A DNA stretch of 64,000 nt from Nonlabens ulvanivorans (lineage in GTDB: Bacteria; Bacteroidota; Bacteroidia; Flavobacteriales; Flavobacteriaceae): positions 62,001-126,000 of the forward strand of contig NZ_JPJI01000023.1 in the NCBI RefSeq assembly GCF_000732625.1. The letters run 5' to 3'. Below the pieces are notes generated by a model that searched no databases, was not told the origin of the DNA, and worked only from the letters and a program-made list of their open reading frames with translations. A program made the translations under genes and the position numbers. Positions 9,135 through 18,051 of this stretch are shown here, piece after piece (position 1 is the stretch's first letter; every line of letters begins with the position of its first letter).

Positions 9135-9326
9135 ATGAAAAAACGCCATCAACAAAAACTTGTAATTCTATCGATAGGATTGGTTATTTTCTTAAACCTA
9201 CCTGTCATTTTCATTTTTAATAATGATATTGATATACTAGGGATTCCTTTGTTGTATGCTTACATTTTTTTTGTGTGGTTATTGAGTGTGATAATAACAT
9301 TTACAGTTCTTAAAAAGTATGGCTAG
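9135..9326 (+). CDS. Small two-helix membrane protein preceding the sensor kinase
   Basis: 63 residues: a basic start 'MKKRHQQK' followed by two hydrophobic helices ('LVILSIGLVIFLNLPVIFIF' and 'LLYAYIFFVWLLSVIITFTV'). It overlaps the start of the symporter-kinase gene by 8 bp, which suggests translational coupling. In size and position it resembles small proteins such as DUF3311 that accompany SSS transporters, and it may be an accessory subunit of the kinase's transporter-like domain. No motif identifies it further. Confidence 0.65.
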   Translation: MKKRHQQKLVILSIGLVIFLNLPVIFIFNNDIDILGIPLLYAYIFFVWLLSVIITFTVLKKYG

Positions 9327-11997
9327 TTATGTGATTATATTAGTTATTGTTGGGTATTTATCACTTCTATTTGCGATAGGTATCTGGGCAGATCGCAGGT
9401 CAAAATCTAAATGGGTTCATAATCCATGGGTTTATGCCTTGTCACTTGCTGTATACTGCAGTGCATGGACTTATTATGGTAGTGTAGGTATCGCAGCCAC
9501 TAGTGGTGTTAGTTTCTTGACTACTTATTTAGGACCTATTATAGCTCTGCCTTTATGGATTCTCGTTTTTAAAAGAATTGTGGTTATTTCTAAACAATAT
9601 CAGGTAGCAAGTATTGCAGACTTTATTTCATTGCGATATGGTAATAAAAGGTCCATCGGTGCGCTAGTAACTATTATTTGCGTGATTGCTGTATTTCCAT
9701 ATATAGCCTTGCAACTAAAAGCTGTTTCTGAAACATTTGATATTCTTTCAGGCAGCTCAAAAAGTGTTTCCGTATTTACAGATAGTACTTTTTATATCGC
9801 TGTATTATTAGCGGTTTTTGTGGCTCTTTTTGGTACACAAACAACAGATGCTTCTCGCAGACGCAGTGGTTTAATTTTTACGGTAGCTGTAGAAAGTGTT
9901 TTAAAATTAGTGTTCTTTTTAATTATAGGTGTTTATGTCACATTCTACTTGTTTGATGGGACTACAGATATATATAACCAAATATCAGCATTAGATGGAT
10001 TTGAAAAGTTAGCGACATTTTCAAACATAGAAGCCAGTATTAATTGGTACTTTATGATTGCACTATCCTTTTTTGCAATTTTCTTATTACCACGTCAATT
10101 TCAAGTAAGTGTTGTAGAAAATACATCTGTCAGTCATTTAAAAAAAGCCAGTTGGGTTTTTCCACTTTATTTATTATTGTTTAATGTCTTTGTGATTTTT
10201 ATAGCATGGGCAGGAAAACTATTATTATCCGGTGAATTAAATCCAGATTATTATACGCTTTATTTACCGTTAGCACATGGTCACAAGTTCTTAGGACTTA
10301 TAGTTTTTTTAGGTGGTCTTTCTTCGGTCATCTCAATGGTTGTCGTTAGTGCATTAGCATTAAGTACAATGATTAGTAATAATTTAATTATTCCTTATGG
10401 CTTTATAAAAGCACTTAATGATAGTAATCCTAAACGTAATGCACAGCGTATAAAAAATGTACGTAGAGCTTCTATTTTTATACTAATCATAGGTGCCTAT
10501 TTCTTTTATGTAAATTTCAATATTGAATTATCATTGTTTAGTATAGGCTTGATTGCTTTTGTAATTATTGCGCAATTAGCACCTGCCTTTTTTATAGGAT
10601 TGTTTTGGAATCGAGGAAGTGCTATTGCTGCAAAGACAGGTATAATTGTAGGTTCTTTAGTTACTTTTTACACATTAGTGTTGCCGTTTATAACAGAGGT
10701 ATTTGTAGAAGGTAGCTCTCTTATAACAAACGGTCCAGGAGGTATTGCACTTTTAAAACCATATGAGCTATTTGGTGTTGACTTTATGCCACCAGTAACT
10801 CATGCATTTTTCTGGTCTATGGTGTTTAATGTGATGTCCTATTTGGTTTTTTCTGTATTACAAAAAGGTGATTATAGAGAGCGCAATTATGCAGAACTGG
10901 TTGTTAATGCATCGAGCTATGGAGAGTTGCAAGAAAATGCTTTCGTTTGGAGAGGTGAAGCCTATGTGTCTGAGATCAGAAAAGCATTAATCAGATTTCT
11001 AGGAGAAAAACGTACTACGAGAGCATTAAATTTATTTTATCGCAAATATGATATTGATCCACAAGAAGAAAAGGCAGATGCTAGACTCGTTAATTTTTCA
11101 GAAAAATTACTGACCGGTTCAATAGGAGCTGCAAGTGCAAAATTAATGATTAGTAGTGTTGTTAAAGAGCAACCAGTTTCACTACCCGAAGTACTTAAAA
11201 TTTTAGAAGAAAACAAGGAAACCATTACTATTAATAAGCAATTGCAACAGCAATCACATGATTTAAAACGTTTAAGCGATAGGCTTAAAAATGCAAATCA
11301 AGCACTTGTTGAAAAAGATAGACAGAAAGATGAGTTTTTAGATACTGTAGCTCATGAGTTAAAAACGCCTACAGCGTCCATTAGAGCAGCAAGTGAAATT
11401 TTATTTGACGATGATGATATGCCTGTCGAATTAAAGAAAAAATTTCTAGATAACATCGTTAATGATTCTGATCGTCTGGCAGCATTAATTACAAATATTT
11501 TAGATCTTGAAAAACTATCTAATGGTCGAGAAGTGATGGATAAAAAACAACACTCATTAAAAGATACTCTCCATAAAGCTGTAGATGGTGTTTATCAATT
11601 AGCTCTTAAAAAACAAGTTAAGATTGATGTTAATGAAATAGAATCCATAAATCTTTATTATGATGAGGATCGTATTCTGCAAGTATTCACTAATCTCCTT
11701 TCTAACAGTATAAAATTTGTTTCAAGTAAAGATGGAGTTATAAAAGTGAAGACTCAATTAACAGATACAACTGTATTAATGATTTTTGAAGATAATGGAA
11801 AAGGCATACCTCAAGAAGATATGCAGTTCATTTTTGATAAATTTTATCAGTCCAATAACCAAAACGTAAAAAAGCCCATGGGAAGTGGTATGGGATTAGC
11901 AATAAGCCGTCACATTATAGAAAATCATCATGGTAGTATTAGGGTCGATCCTGATTTTATTAATGGTGCTCGATTTATAGTAGAATTTAAAAATTAG
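9319..11997 (+). CDS. Sensor histidine kinase with N-terminal sodium/solute symporter domain (CbrA-like)
   Basis: 892 residues. Residues 1 to about 510 form an SSS-type transporter domain with about 13 helices ('SLAVYCSAWTYYGSVGIAA' near residue 43). A linker and coiled coil (about 600-665, 'HDLKRLSDRLKNANQALVEK') lead to the HisKA domain with phospho-acceptor His679 in 'DTVAHELKTPTASIRAA'. The HATPase domain follows with N box 'NLLSNSIKF', G1 'DNGKGIP' and G2 'GSGMGLAISRHI'. Kinases of this build, such as CbrA and the CrbS acetate-switch kinase of Vibrio and Pseudomonas, control carbon use and acs. Here the gene is 4 bp before a receiver-only regulator and just upstream of prpE and acs, so a role in sensing or importing the same acids is a reasonable inference. 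Confidence 0.9.
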   Translation: MASYVIILVIVGYLSLLFAIGIWADRRSKSKWVHNPWVYALSLAVYCSAWTYYGSVGIAATSGVSFLTTYLGPIIALPLWILVFKRIVVISKQYQVASIADFISLRYGNKRSIGALVTIICVIAVFPYIALQLKAVSETFDILSGSSKSVSVFTDSTFYIAVLLAVFVALFGTQTTDASRRRSGLIFTVAVESVLKLVFFLIIGVYVTFYLFDGTTDIYNQISALDGFEKLATFSNIEASINWYFMIALSFFAIFLLPRQFQVSVVENTSVSHLKKASWVFPLYLLLFNVFVIFIAWAGKLLLSGELNPDYYTLYLPLAHGHKFLGLIVFLGGLSSVISMVVVSALALSTMISNNLIIPYGFIKALNDSNPKRNAQRIKNVRRASIFILIIGAYFFYVNFNIELSLFSIGLIAFVIIAQLAPAFFIGLFWNRGSAIAAKTGIIVGSLVTFYTLVLPFITEVFVEGSSLITNGPGGIALLKPYELFGVDFMPPVTHAFFWSMVFNVMSYLVFSVLQKGDYRERNYAELVVNASSYGELQENAFVWRGEAYVSEIRKALIRFLGEKRTTRALNLFYRKYDIDPQEEKADARLVNFSEKLLTGSIGAASAKLMISSVVKEQPVSLPEVLKILEENKETITINKQLQQQSHDLKRLSDRLKNANQALVEKDRQKDEFLDTVAHELKTPTASIRAASEILFDDDDMPVELKKKFLDNIVNDSDRLAALITNILDLEKLSNGREVMDKKQHSLKDTLHKAVDGVYQLALKKQVKIDVNEIESINLYYDEDRILQVFTNLLSNSIKFVSSKDGVIKVKTQLTDTTVLMIFEDNGKGIPQEDMQFIFDKFYQSNNQNVKKPMGSGMGLAISRHIIENHHGSIRVDPDFINGARFIVEFKN

Positions 11998-12001
11998 GAA
12001 T

Positions 12002-12367
12002 ATGAAGAAGATTTTAATTGTTGATGATGAACCTAATATCGTGATGTCTCTAGAATATGCATTTAAGAAGCAAGGATATTCAGTTTTTATTGCTCGTGAT
12101 GGAAGTGAGGCGCTGGTTATTATGGAAAGAGAGATTCCTGATTTAGTTATTCTAGACGTCATGATGCCACAGGTAGATGGTTATGAGACCATTGGGATGA
12201 TAAAAAATAATCCCGCTTTCGCGAAAGCGAAAGTCATATTCTTATCTGCAAAAAGTAAAGCTGCAGATATAGAAAAAGGTCTTAAGCTAGGTGCTGACGA
12301 GTATTTCACGAAGCCTTTTTCTGTTAAAAAATTAATTACAGCAGTTGATCATTTAATACGTGCATAG
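12002..12367 (+). CDS. Single-domain response regulator (receiver only)
   Basis: 121 residues, a complete CheY-like receiver with no output domain: acidic pair Asp8-Asp9 in 'LIVDDEPN', phospho-acceptor Asp52 in 'LVILDVMMPQVDG', and Lys104 in 'FTKPFS'. It starts 4 bp after the symporter-kinase gene and ends 2 bp before prpE, so it is the cognate partner in an operon. Lacking a DNA-binding domain, it must pass its signal to another protein; in the CrbS/CrbR acetate switch the regulator has a LuxR-type output, so this system is built differently. One palindrome copy lies within the gene and encodes 'PAFAKAK' near residues 71-77. Confidence 0.9.
   Translation: MKKILIVDDEPNIVMSLEYAFKKQGYSVFIARDGSEALVIMEREIPDLVILDVMMPQVDGYETIGMIKNNPAFAKAKVIFLSAKSKAADIEKGLKLGADEYFTKPFSVKKLITAVDHLIRA
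12214..12229. repeat. 16-bp palindrome copy 3 (exact)
   Basis: Exact copy inside the receiver-only response regulator gene, read in the Ala-Phe-Ala-Lys-Ala frame. It lies 5069 bp after copy 2 and 4009 bp before copy 4. Confidence 0.95.
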
Positions 12368-12369
12368 TT

Positions 12370-14265
12370 ATGAATTACGATAGCCTCTATAAACAAAGTT
12401 TAAAATCGCCTGAATTATTTTGGGAAACTCAGAGTAACGAAATTGAGTGGTTTAAGAAGCCTCAAGAAATTTTATCTAAAGACTCAAATGATTATTACCA
12501 ATGGTTTAAAGATGGAACTACAAATTTGAGTTACTTGTGTATCGATAAGCATATCAATGATGGATATGGCGAGCAACTTGCTGTTGTATATGATAGCCCA
12601 GTAACCCACAAAAAGGAATCATTTACATTCAATCAATTATATGATGAGGTATCTAGACTTGCAGGTGGATTAAAATCACTAGGTCTTGAAAAGGGAGATA
12701 CTTGTTTGCTCTACATGCCCATGATACCACAAGCAGTGTTTGCAATGTTAGCATGTGCTAGATTAGGTGTTATTCACTCAGTTGTTTTTGGTGGTTTTGC
12801 ACCTCACGAATTAGCGATACGTATTAATGATTGTAAACCCAAAGCTATTATTACAGCTTCACATGGTATAGAAATAAACCGCGTCATTCCATATAAACCG
12901 TTTGTGGATATTGCGATTGAAAAAGCAGATTTTAAACCAGAGAAAGTAATCCTGTTTAAAAGAGAAGAGGCGCCGGTAATGGATCAAAAACCTTATGATG
13001 TGGATTATCAGCAATTAGTTGCAGATTCTAAGATAACAGCAGCTATTGAATTACCATCTACACATCCTTCATATATATTATATACATCAGGTACTACAGG
13101 AACACCTAAAGGGATTATAAGAGATACTGGTGGTTATGCAACAGCTCTTAAGTTTTCTATGAAAAAAATATATGGTGTTGATGAAGGTGAAACTTACTGG
13201 GCAGCAAGTGATGTAGGTTGGGTAGTAGGGCACAGTTACATTGTTTACGGACCACTGATCAATCGCAATACGACAATATTATTTGAAGGTAAACCTATAA
13301 AAACGCCAGATGCGAGTACGTTTTGGCGTGTGATTAGTGAGCACAATGTCAGTGTCATGTTCACGGCTCCTACTGCTATAAGAGCAATTAAAAAAGAAGA
13401 TCCTGATGGAGAATATATTAAAAAGTATGATCTCTCATCTTTAAAATTTCAATTTCTAGCTGGAGAACGTTGTGATGCTGCGACGCTATTATGGACTAAA
13501 AAACACCTTGGTATACCAGTAATAGACCACTGGTGGCAGACTGAAAGTGGCTGGCCTATGCTAGCCAATATGGTAGGCGTAGAGTTATTAGAAAGTAAAG
13601 TAGGTAGCGCAGGAAAACCAGTTTGTGGATATGATATCCAGATTTTAAATGAAAACGGCCTTGAAACAAAACCTGACGAAGAAGGTTATATCGCTATAAA
13701 ACTTCCTTTGCCACCAGGTACGTTAAAGAATATCTGGGGCAATACAGAGCGATTTAAAAAAGGATATTTAGAAAGATTCCCTGACTTTTATTTTTCTGGC
13801 GATGGTGGCTATAAAGATTCGGATGGTTATGTGTTTGTAACAGGTCGTGTGGATGATATTATCAATGTTGCAGGTCACCGACTTTCTACTGCCGAGATGG
13901 AAGAAGTCGTCTCTAATCATACCGATGTCGCAGAGTGTGCTGTTTTTGGTATTCATTGTGATTTAAAAGGACAGCAGCCGCTAGGTTTAATCGTGTTGAA
14001 AAGCAAAACCTCAAATCAATTAGATCAAATACAAAATCAAATTGTTTTAAATGTACGAGAAGAGATAGGTGCTGTTGCTTCTCTTAGAAATGTTTTAGTT
14101 GTTAATCGATTACCTAAAACACGCAGTGGTAAAATTATGCGCAAATTGTTGCGCAACATAGCAGACGTAGATGATTTTAAAGTGCCGTCAACACTAAATG
14201 ACATTCAAATCATAAGCGAGATTCAAGATATTTATAAGTCGCACAGAATCGGAAAATTTCAATAA
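12370..14265 (+). CDS. prpE: Propionyl-CoA synthetase-like acyl-CoA ligase
   Basis: 631 residues of the AMP-forming acyl-CoA synthetase (ANL) family. The P-loop is 'ILYTSGTTGTPKG' near residues 236-248. The PrpE/ACSS3 signature 'SDVGWVVGHSYIVYGPLI' follows, then 'WWQTESGWP' and the C-terminal catalytic Lys588 in 'LPKTRSGKIMRK', which is also the usual acetylation target. The N-terminus 'SLKSPELFWETQSNEIEWFK' matches the PrpE rather than the Acs subgroup. It should convert propionate, ATP and CoA to propionyl-CoA, perhaps with some activity on acetate. It sits 2 bp after the response regulator and 25 bp before acs, completing uptake plus activation in one transcription direction. Confidence 0.85.
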   Translation: MNYDSLYKQSLKSPELFWETQSNEIEWFKKPQEILSKDSNDYYQWFKDGTTNLSYLCIDKHINDGYGEQLAVVYDSPVTHKKESFTFNQLYDEVSRLAGGLKSLGLEKGDTCLLYMPMIPQAVFAMLACARLGVIHSVVFGGFAPHELAIRINDCKPKAIITASHGIEINRVIPYKPFVDIAIEKADFKPEKVILFKREEAPVMDQKPYDVDYQQLVADSKITAAIELPSTHPSYILYTSGTTGTPKGIIRDTGGYATALKFSMKKIYGVDEGETYWAASDVGWVVGHSYIVYGPLINRNTTILFEGKPIKTPDASTFWRVISEHNVSVMFTAPTAIRAIKKEDPDGEYIKKYDLSSLKFQFLAGERCDAATLLWTKKHLGIPVIDHWWQTESGWPMLANMVGVELLESKVGSAGKPVCGYDIQILNENGLETKPDEEGYIAIKLPLPPGTLKNIWGNTERFKKGYLERFPDFYFSGDGGYKDSDGYVFVTGRVDDIINVAGHRLSTAEMEEVVSNHTDVAECAVFGIHCDLKGQQPLGLIVLKSKTSNQLDQIQNQIVLNVREEIGAVASLRNVLVVNRLPKTRSGKIMRKLLRNIADVDDFKVPSTLNDIQIISEIQDIYKSHRIGKFQ

Positions 14266-14290
14266 AAAACTAACCCATTAATTTATAATT

Positions 14291-16201
14291 ATGAGTAATT
14301 ATCACATAAAACACCTCGAAGAATACTGGCAAGTTTATAGAAAATCAGTACGTAATCCAGAGAGTTTCTGGGAAGAAATAGCCGAAGAACATTTCCTGTG
14401 GCGTAAGAAATGGGATAAGGTCTTAAGTTGGGATTTTTCAAAACCAGAAGTGAAGTGGTTTGAAGGTGCAAAACTTAATATTACAGAGAATTGTCTGGAT
14501 AGACACTTAGCTACTAGAGCAGATAAAACCGCTATTATATTCGAGCCTAATAATCCAGATGAAGAATCACAGCACATAACTTACCGAGAGTTGCATGAAC
14601 GTGTTTCTAGATTTGCAAATGTTTTAAAGTCTCAAGGGGTTAATAAAGGCGATCGTGTTTGTGTTTATTTACCTATGATACCAGAACTAGCGGTCGCTAT
14701 ATTAGCTTGTGCAAGAATAGGTGCCATACACTCAGTAGTATTTGCTGGATTCAGTTCTACAGCGCTAGCAACACGTATTAATGATTGTGATTGTGAAACT
14801 ATTATATGTAGTGATGGTAGCTATCGTGGTAAAAAAACTATTATTCTTAAAAGTATTGTTGATGAAGCTTTAGAGAGCTGTCCAGGTATTAAAAAATCAT
14901 TTGTTGTAAATAGAATCAATAGTGACGTAGTGATGAAAGAAGGACGTGACATATGGTTGCAACCTTTGTTAGATGAAGCAAGTCCTACCAGTAAAGCTAC
15001 AGTTATGGATGCCGAAGACCCATTATTCATTTTATATACTTCAGGATCAACAGGTAAGCCTAAGGGAATGGTGCATACCACGGCAGGTTACATGGTTTAT
15101 ACAGCATATACCTTTAAAAATGTATTTCAATATCGAGAAAATGACATCTACTGGTGTACTGCAGATATAGGTTGGATCACTGGCCATAGTTATATTGTTT
15201 ATGGACCTTTAGCAAATGGTGCCACATCTGTCATGTTTGAAGGCGTGCCGTCATATCCTGACTATGGTAGATTCTGGGAAATAGTAGAAAAACACAAAGT
15301 CACACAATTTTATACTGCGCCTACTGCAATTAGAGCGCTCGCTAAAGAAAATATAAGCTTTGTAGAAAATCATGATTTGAGCTCTCTTAAAGTTTTAGGT
15401 ACCGTTGGTGAGCCTATTAATGAAGAAGCGTGGCACTGGTATAATGATAATGTCGGGAAGAAAAATAGTCCTATAGCAGACACGTGGTTCCAAACAGAAA
15501 CTGGCGGAATCATGATCTCACCTATACCATACTCTACACCTACCATACCTACATATGCCACCTTACCATTACCAGGTATTCAACTAGCATTAATGGATGA
15601 AAAAGGTAAAGAAATAAAGGGAAATCAGGTAGAAGGAAGATTAACCATTAAATATCCATGGCCATCCATGGCACGTTCTATTTATGGCGACCATGAAAGA
15701 TATAAAAACACCTATTTCAATAGTTTTGAAAACATGTACTTTACTGGTGATGGCGCATTAAGAGATGCTGTAGGATATTATAGAATTACAGGTCGTGTAG
15801 ACGATGTAATCATTATTAGCGGTCATAATTTAGGAACAGCACCTATAGAAGATGCGATAAATGAGCATCCTGCAGTGGCAGAAAGTGCCATTGTAGGTTT
15901 TCCACACGATATTAAAGGAAATGCTTTGTATGGTTACATTACTTTGAAAGAAACAGGAGAAGGAAGAGATCATGATAATCTGCGTAAAGAAATAAATCAA
16001 TTGATTGCAGATCGTATAGGAGCTATCGCAAAACTGGATAAAATTCAATTTACTCAAGGTCTGCCAAAAACTCGCAGCGGTAAAATTATGCGCCGTATTT
16101 TAAGAAAGATTGCATGTAATGACACCTCTAATCTAGGTGATATAAGCACTCTTCTTAATCCCGAAGTTGTTGAAGATATTATAGAAAAAGCGCTTATTTA
16201 G
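14291..16201 (+). CDS. acs: Acetyl-CoA synthetase
   Basis: 636 residues, full length for AMP-forming acetate-CoA ligase. Motifs: P-loop 'ILYTSGSTGKPKG', 'CTADIGWITGHSYIVYGPL', 'DTWFQTETGGIMI' (the Trp in this motif limits the pocket to acetate-sized substrates), 'GRVDDVIIISGHNLGT', and catalytic Lys598 in 'LPKTRSGKIMRR'. It makes acetyl-CoA from acetate through acetyl-adenylate. The gene ends the carboxylate cassette and is followed by a palindrome copy and a strong terminator. The sensor kinase gene with a transporter domain upstream fits regulation of acetate assimilation. Confidence 0.95.
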   Translation: MSNYHIKHLEEYWQVYRKSVRNPESFWEEIAEEHFLWRKKWDKVLSWDFSKPEVKWFEGAKLNITENCLDRHLATRADKTAIIFEPNNPDEESQHITYRELHERVSRFANVLKSQGVNKGDRVCVYLPMIPELAVAILACARIGAIHSVVFAGFSSTALATRINDCDCETIICSDGSYRGKKTIILKSIVDEALESCPGIKKSFVVNRINSDVVMKEGRDIWLQPLLDEASPTSKATVMDAEDPLFILYTSGSTGKPKGMVHTTAGYMVYTAYTFKNVFQYRENDIYWCTADIGWITGHSYIVYGPLANGATSVMFEGVPSYPDYGRFWEIVEKHKVTQFYTAPTAIRALAKENISFVENHDLSSLKVLGTVGEPINEEAWHWYNDNVGKKNSPIADTWFQTETGGIMISPIPYSTPTIPTYATLPLPGIQLALMDEKGKEIKGNQVEGRLTIKYPWPSMARSIYGDHERYKNTYFNSFENMYFTGDGALRDAVGYYRITGRVDDVIIISGHNLGTAPIEDAINEHPAVAESAIVGFPHDIKGNALYGYITLKETGEGRDHDNLRKEINQLIADRIGAIAKLDKIQFTQGLPKTRSGKIMRRILRKIACNDTSNLGDISTLLNPEVVEDIIEKALI

Positions 16202-16222
16202 TGCTGTAAATAAATTGTATTT

Positions 16223-16238
16223 CGCTTTCGCGAAAGCG
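16223..16238. repeat. 16-bp palindrome copy 4 (exact)
   Basis: Exact copy 22 bp after the acs stop and upstream of the acs terminator hairpin. It is a separate structure from that terminator. Confidence 0.95.
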
Positions 16239-16245
16239 TACTAAA

Positions 16246-16292
16246 TAAAAACCACGTAAATAAATTCAAAATTTGTTCACGTGGTTTTTTTG
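16246..16292 (+). terminator. Rho-independent terminator of the carboxylate operon
   Basis: The arms AAAACCACGT (16248-16257) and ACGTGGTTTT (16279-16288) pair perfectly around an AT-rich loop of about 21 nt, and a run of seven or more T follows the stem. It ends the acs transcript. Confidence 0.85.
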
Positions 16293-16349
16293 GGAATAAT
16301 ATATCATTTTAGATGAAAGATGTTCACGTGTTTTACTATCTGTTGGTTT

Positions 16350-16357
16350 TAAATTTG
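16350..16357 (+). promoter_or_regulatory. Bacteroidota -7 box TAAATTTG
   Basis: Matches the TAnnTTTG consensus of the primary Bacteroidota sigma factor and lies 29 bp upstream of the ATG at 16387. The -33 element is not clear. Confidence 0.5.
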
Positions 16358-16386
16358 CACTATAATAATAAGTAATATACATAGTC

Positions 16387-16836
16387 ATGAAAACATTTAT
16401 AAATATAACAACAGCATTAGTGTTTCTTTTATCCATTCATAGTAATGCACAAGTTTTTCAAGATCAATTAGATGAAATTTATTTAGGATCAGCAAAAGTA
16501 GAGTTAAATGATTTTATACTGCTAAATAGTGAAATAAGTAACAGTGATCGATTTAAATTTAGGAAAGCACTGCGTGCCGCTAGAAATGGTCAAGATAGCT
16601 TAGTATTTACGAGTGATGAATATCGTCTAGCACTAACAGAAGTAGAGTACTTAAAACTGATTAGAAGAACGGCAAATCAAAGTAGTGATTCAACAGAGTT
16701 TGTAACTAAGCTCAGTGCTCAAATGCCATCATTAAAAGATATTATTGAATCAGATGTTTCTTATACTAATCTTTATGAAGCTGTAAGACCTACCACATTT
16801 TATGGTAGAATAGAGGCTTTACCAGATGTGCTGTAA
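16387..16836 (+). CDS. Small secreted protein of unknown function
   Basis: 149 residues with a signal peptide ('INITTALVFLLSIHSNAQ', cleavage about residue 22). The mature part is helical and charged ('DRFKFRKALRAARNG', 'YRLALTEVEYLKLIRRTANQ') with no Cys and no recognised motif. It has its own promoter box and a bidirectional terminator behind it, so it is probably a single-gene unit. I do not recognise the family. Confidence 0.7.
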   Translation: MKTFINITTALVFLLSIHSNAQVFQDQLDEIYLGSAKVELNDFILLNSEISNSDRFKFRKALRAARNGQDSLVFTSDEYRLALTEVEYLKLIRRTANQSSDSTEFVTKLSAQMPSLKDIIESDVSYTNLYEAVRPTTFYGRIEALPDVL

Positions 16837-16855
16837 TTACATTCATATAAATATG

Positions 16856-16896
16856 AAAAACACCTAACAAATTGACGACGTTGTTAGGTGTTTTCG
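16856..16896. terminator. Bidirectional terminator between convergent genes
   Basis: AAAAACACCTAACAA (16856-16870) pairs with TTGTTAGGTGTTTT (16881-16894) around a 10-nt loop. The A-run on the left and T-run on the right serve both the secreted protein gene (+) and the thioredoxin/MsrA-like gene (-). Confidence 0.85.
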
Positions 16897-16932
16897 TATT
16901 CATTTTTTGAGGAAGTCTTTAGTATACTTAAA

Positions 16933-17907
16933 TTAAGAACGGTACGTCCTTTCTTTCCAAGCTTGTCCAAAGGGTGATAAATACAGAGTTTTATCAGTTT
17001 TACGAGACTCTGCATACCATTTCCTTTGTTGTGGACTTAAATATTGTTGTGCATCATTTCTATTTCCTAAAGCACTATTTATCAATGTGCGCTGTAGAGG
17101 AGATAAAGGTAAATACTGGTAGTTACTATGTTTTAAATAATAATCTTCATCTTTAGAACTGATTCTGTAAGATTGATCCTTTTTAATAGGACGCATTTCT
17201 TGACTACTTGCATAACTGTTTAAATCACTAATGTTTACCGCAGTGTTGTCATAGGTTACTTTTACTACTTCATAACCATTCATAAATCCTGCCTCGGTAT
17301 TCAATATACCAGGTTGTGTACCTAATAGCTTCTCGCCACTCCAGAAACAGTACATGCTGTAGTAGGTTTCCTTGTTCCTAGAATTGATATAGCCATAAAG
17401 TTCTTTTGCTAAAATTTTCATGTACTGTGGAATCTCTTTTTTGCAAACTTTTAAAGCATTTTCCATTGCGCTATATAGTCCTTGGGCACTGTAATCATTT
17501 CCCACGCGATCTACGATATCTACACCATCATAATCTACAATGCGTACCACGGGATTATTCCATGCAGGTTCTTTATAGATTTTTAATACATCTTTATCCT
17601 TTCCGCCTTTATTATTATAAATAGCTAATGGAATAAATTCATTTTGAATAGCCTCAGTCATCAATGGGTTACTCAATACATCGTGACCATAATTACGACA
17701 AGTAGCGCATCCTGGAACTTCTTGAAATAAAATAAGAACTGGTTTATTGTATTCTTTAGATAATTGTAACGCGGTTGAATAATCTCTATACCAGCTTATA
17801 GCACCTAATTCTTTATCTTGATTTTTTGGGTCTGTTCTTTGTGCGCTTGTAGCTATTGAGTATAGTGCTAAGCTTATAGCTATAATAGTGTTTACCGTAT
17901 TTTTCAT
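16933..17907 (-). CDS. Secreted thioredoxin-fold protein fused to an MsrA-like domain
   Basis: 324 residues using the ATG at 17907, which gives a clean signal peptide ('NTIIAISLALYSIATSAQ') and an AAAGGT ribosome site; a start at 17958 would add 17 residues before it and is less likely. A thioredoxin-like domain at about residues 35-155 carries a CxxC (Cys67 and Cys70 in 'VPGCATCRN'). The following domain resembles methionine sulfoxide reductase A: 'YCFWSGEKLLGTQPGILNTE' keeps the Cys-Phe-Trp core (Cys187) and the Glu, followed by 'AGFMNGYEVVKVTYD'. The later section ('YYLKHSNYQYLPLSPLQRTL') is diverged from standard MsrA. Repair of oxidised periplasmic proteins, with the thioredoxin domain recycling MsrA, is a plausible role. 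Catalytic competence is unproven. Confidence 0.7.
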   Translation of the reverse strand: MKNTVNTIIAISLALYSIATSAQRTDPKNQDKELGAISWYRDYSTALQLSKEYNKPVLILFQEVPGCATCRNYGHDVLSNPLMTEAIQNEFIPLAIYNNKGGKDKDVLKIYKEPAWNNPVVRIVDYDGVDIVDRVGNDYSAQGLYSAMENALKVCKKEIPQYMKILAKELYGYINSRNKETYYSMYCFWSGEKLLGTQPGILNTEAGFMNGYEVVKVTYDNTAVNISDLNSYASSQEMRPIKKDQSYRISSKDEDYYLKHSNYQYLPLSPLQRTLINSALGNRNDAQQYLSPQQRKWYAESRKTDKTLYLSPFGQAWKERTYRS

Positions 17908-18051
17908 AACCTTTTTGTTTGGATTAAAATTAGAGTTAATCCGTATTAAAGATGTCACGATTAAATAACAATATTGTGATTTTTAAATGCTTATGTTTTT
18001 TTTGTTTACACTTTCGCAAATGCGTGTTAACTTTAACTCAAATCTATTCTT

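Noticed and set aside
9319-11030. Symporter and histidine kinase as two genes joined by error
   Set aside because: The SSS-kinase fusion is a known architecture (CbrA/CrbS) and the linker is in frame with no sign of a frameshift.
18008-18026. A degenerate match to the 16-bp palindrome (CACTTTCGCAAATGCG)
   Set aside because: It differs at three of 16 bases and breaks the symmetry in the centre. It may be a decayed copy or chance, so it was not counted; including it would add one short interval.
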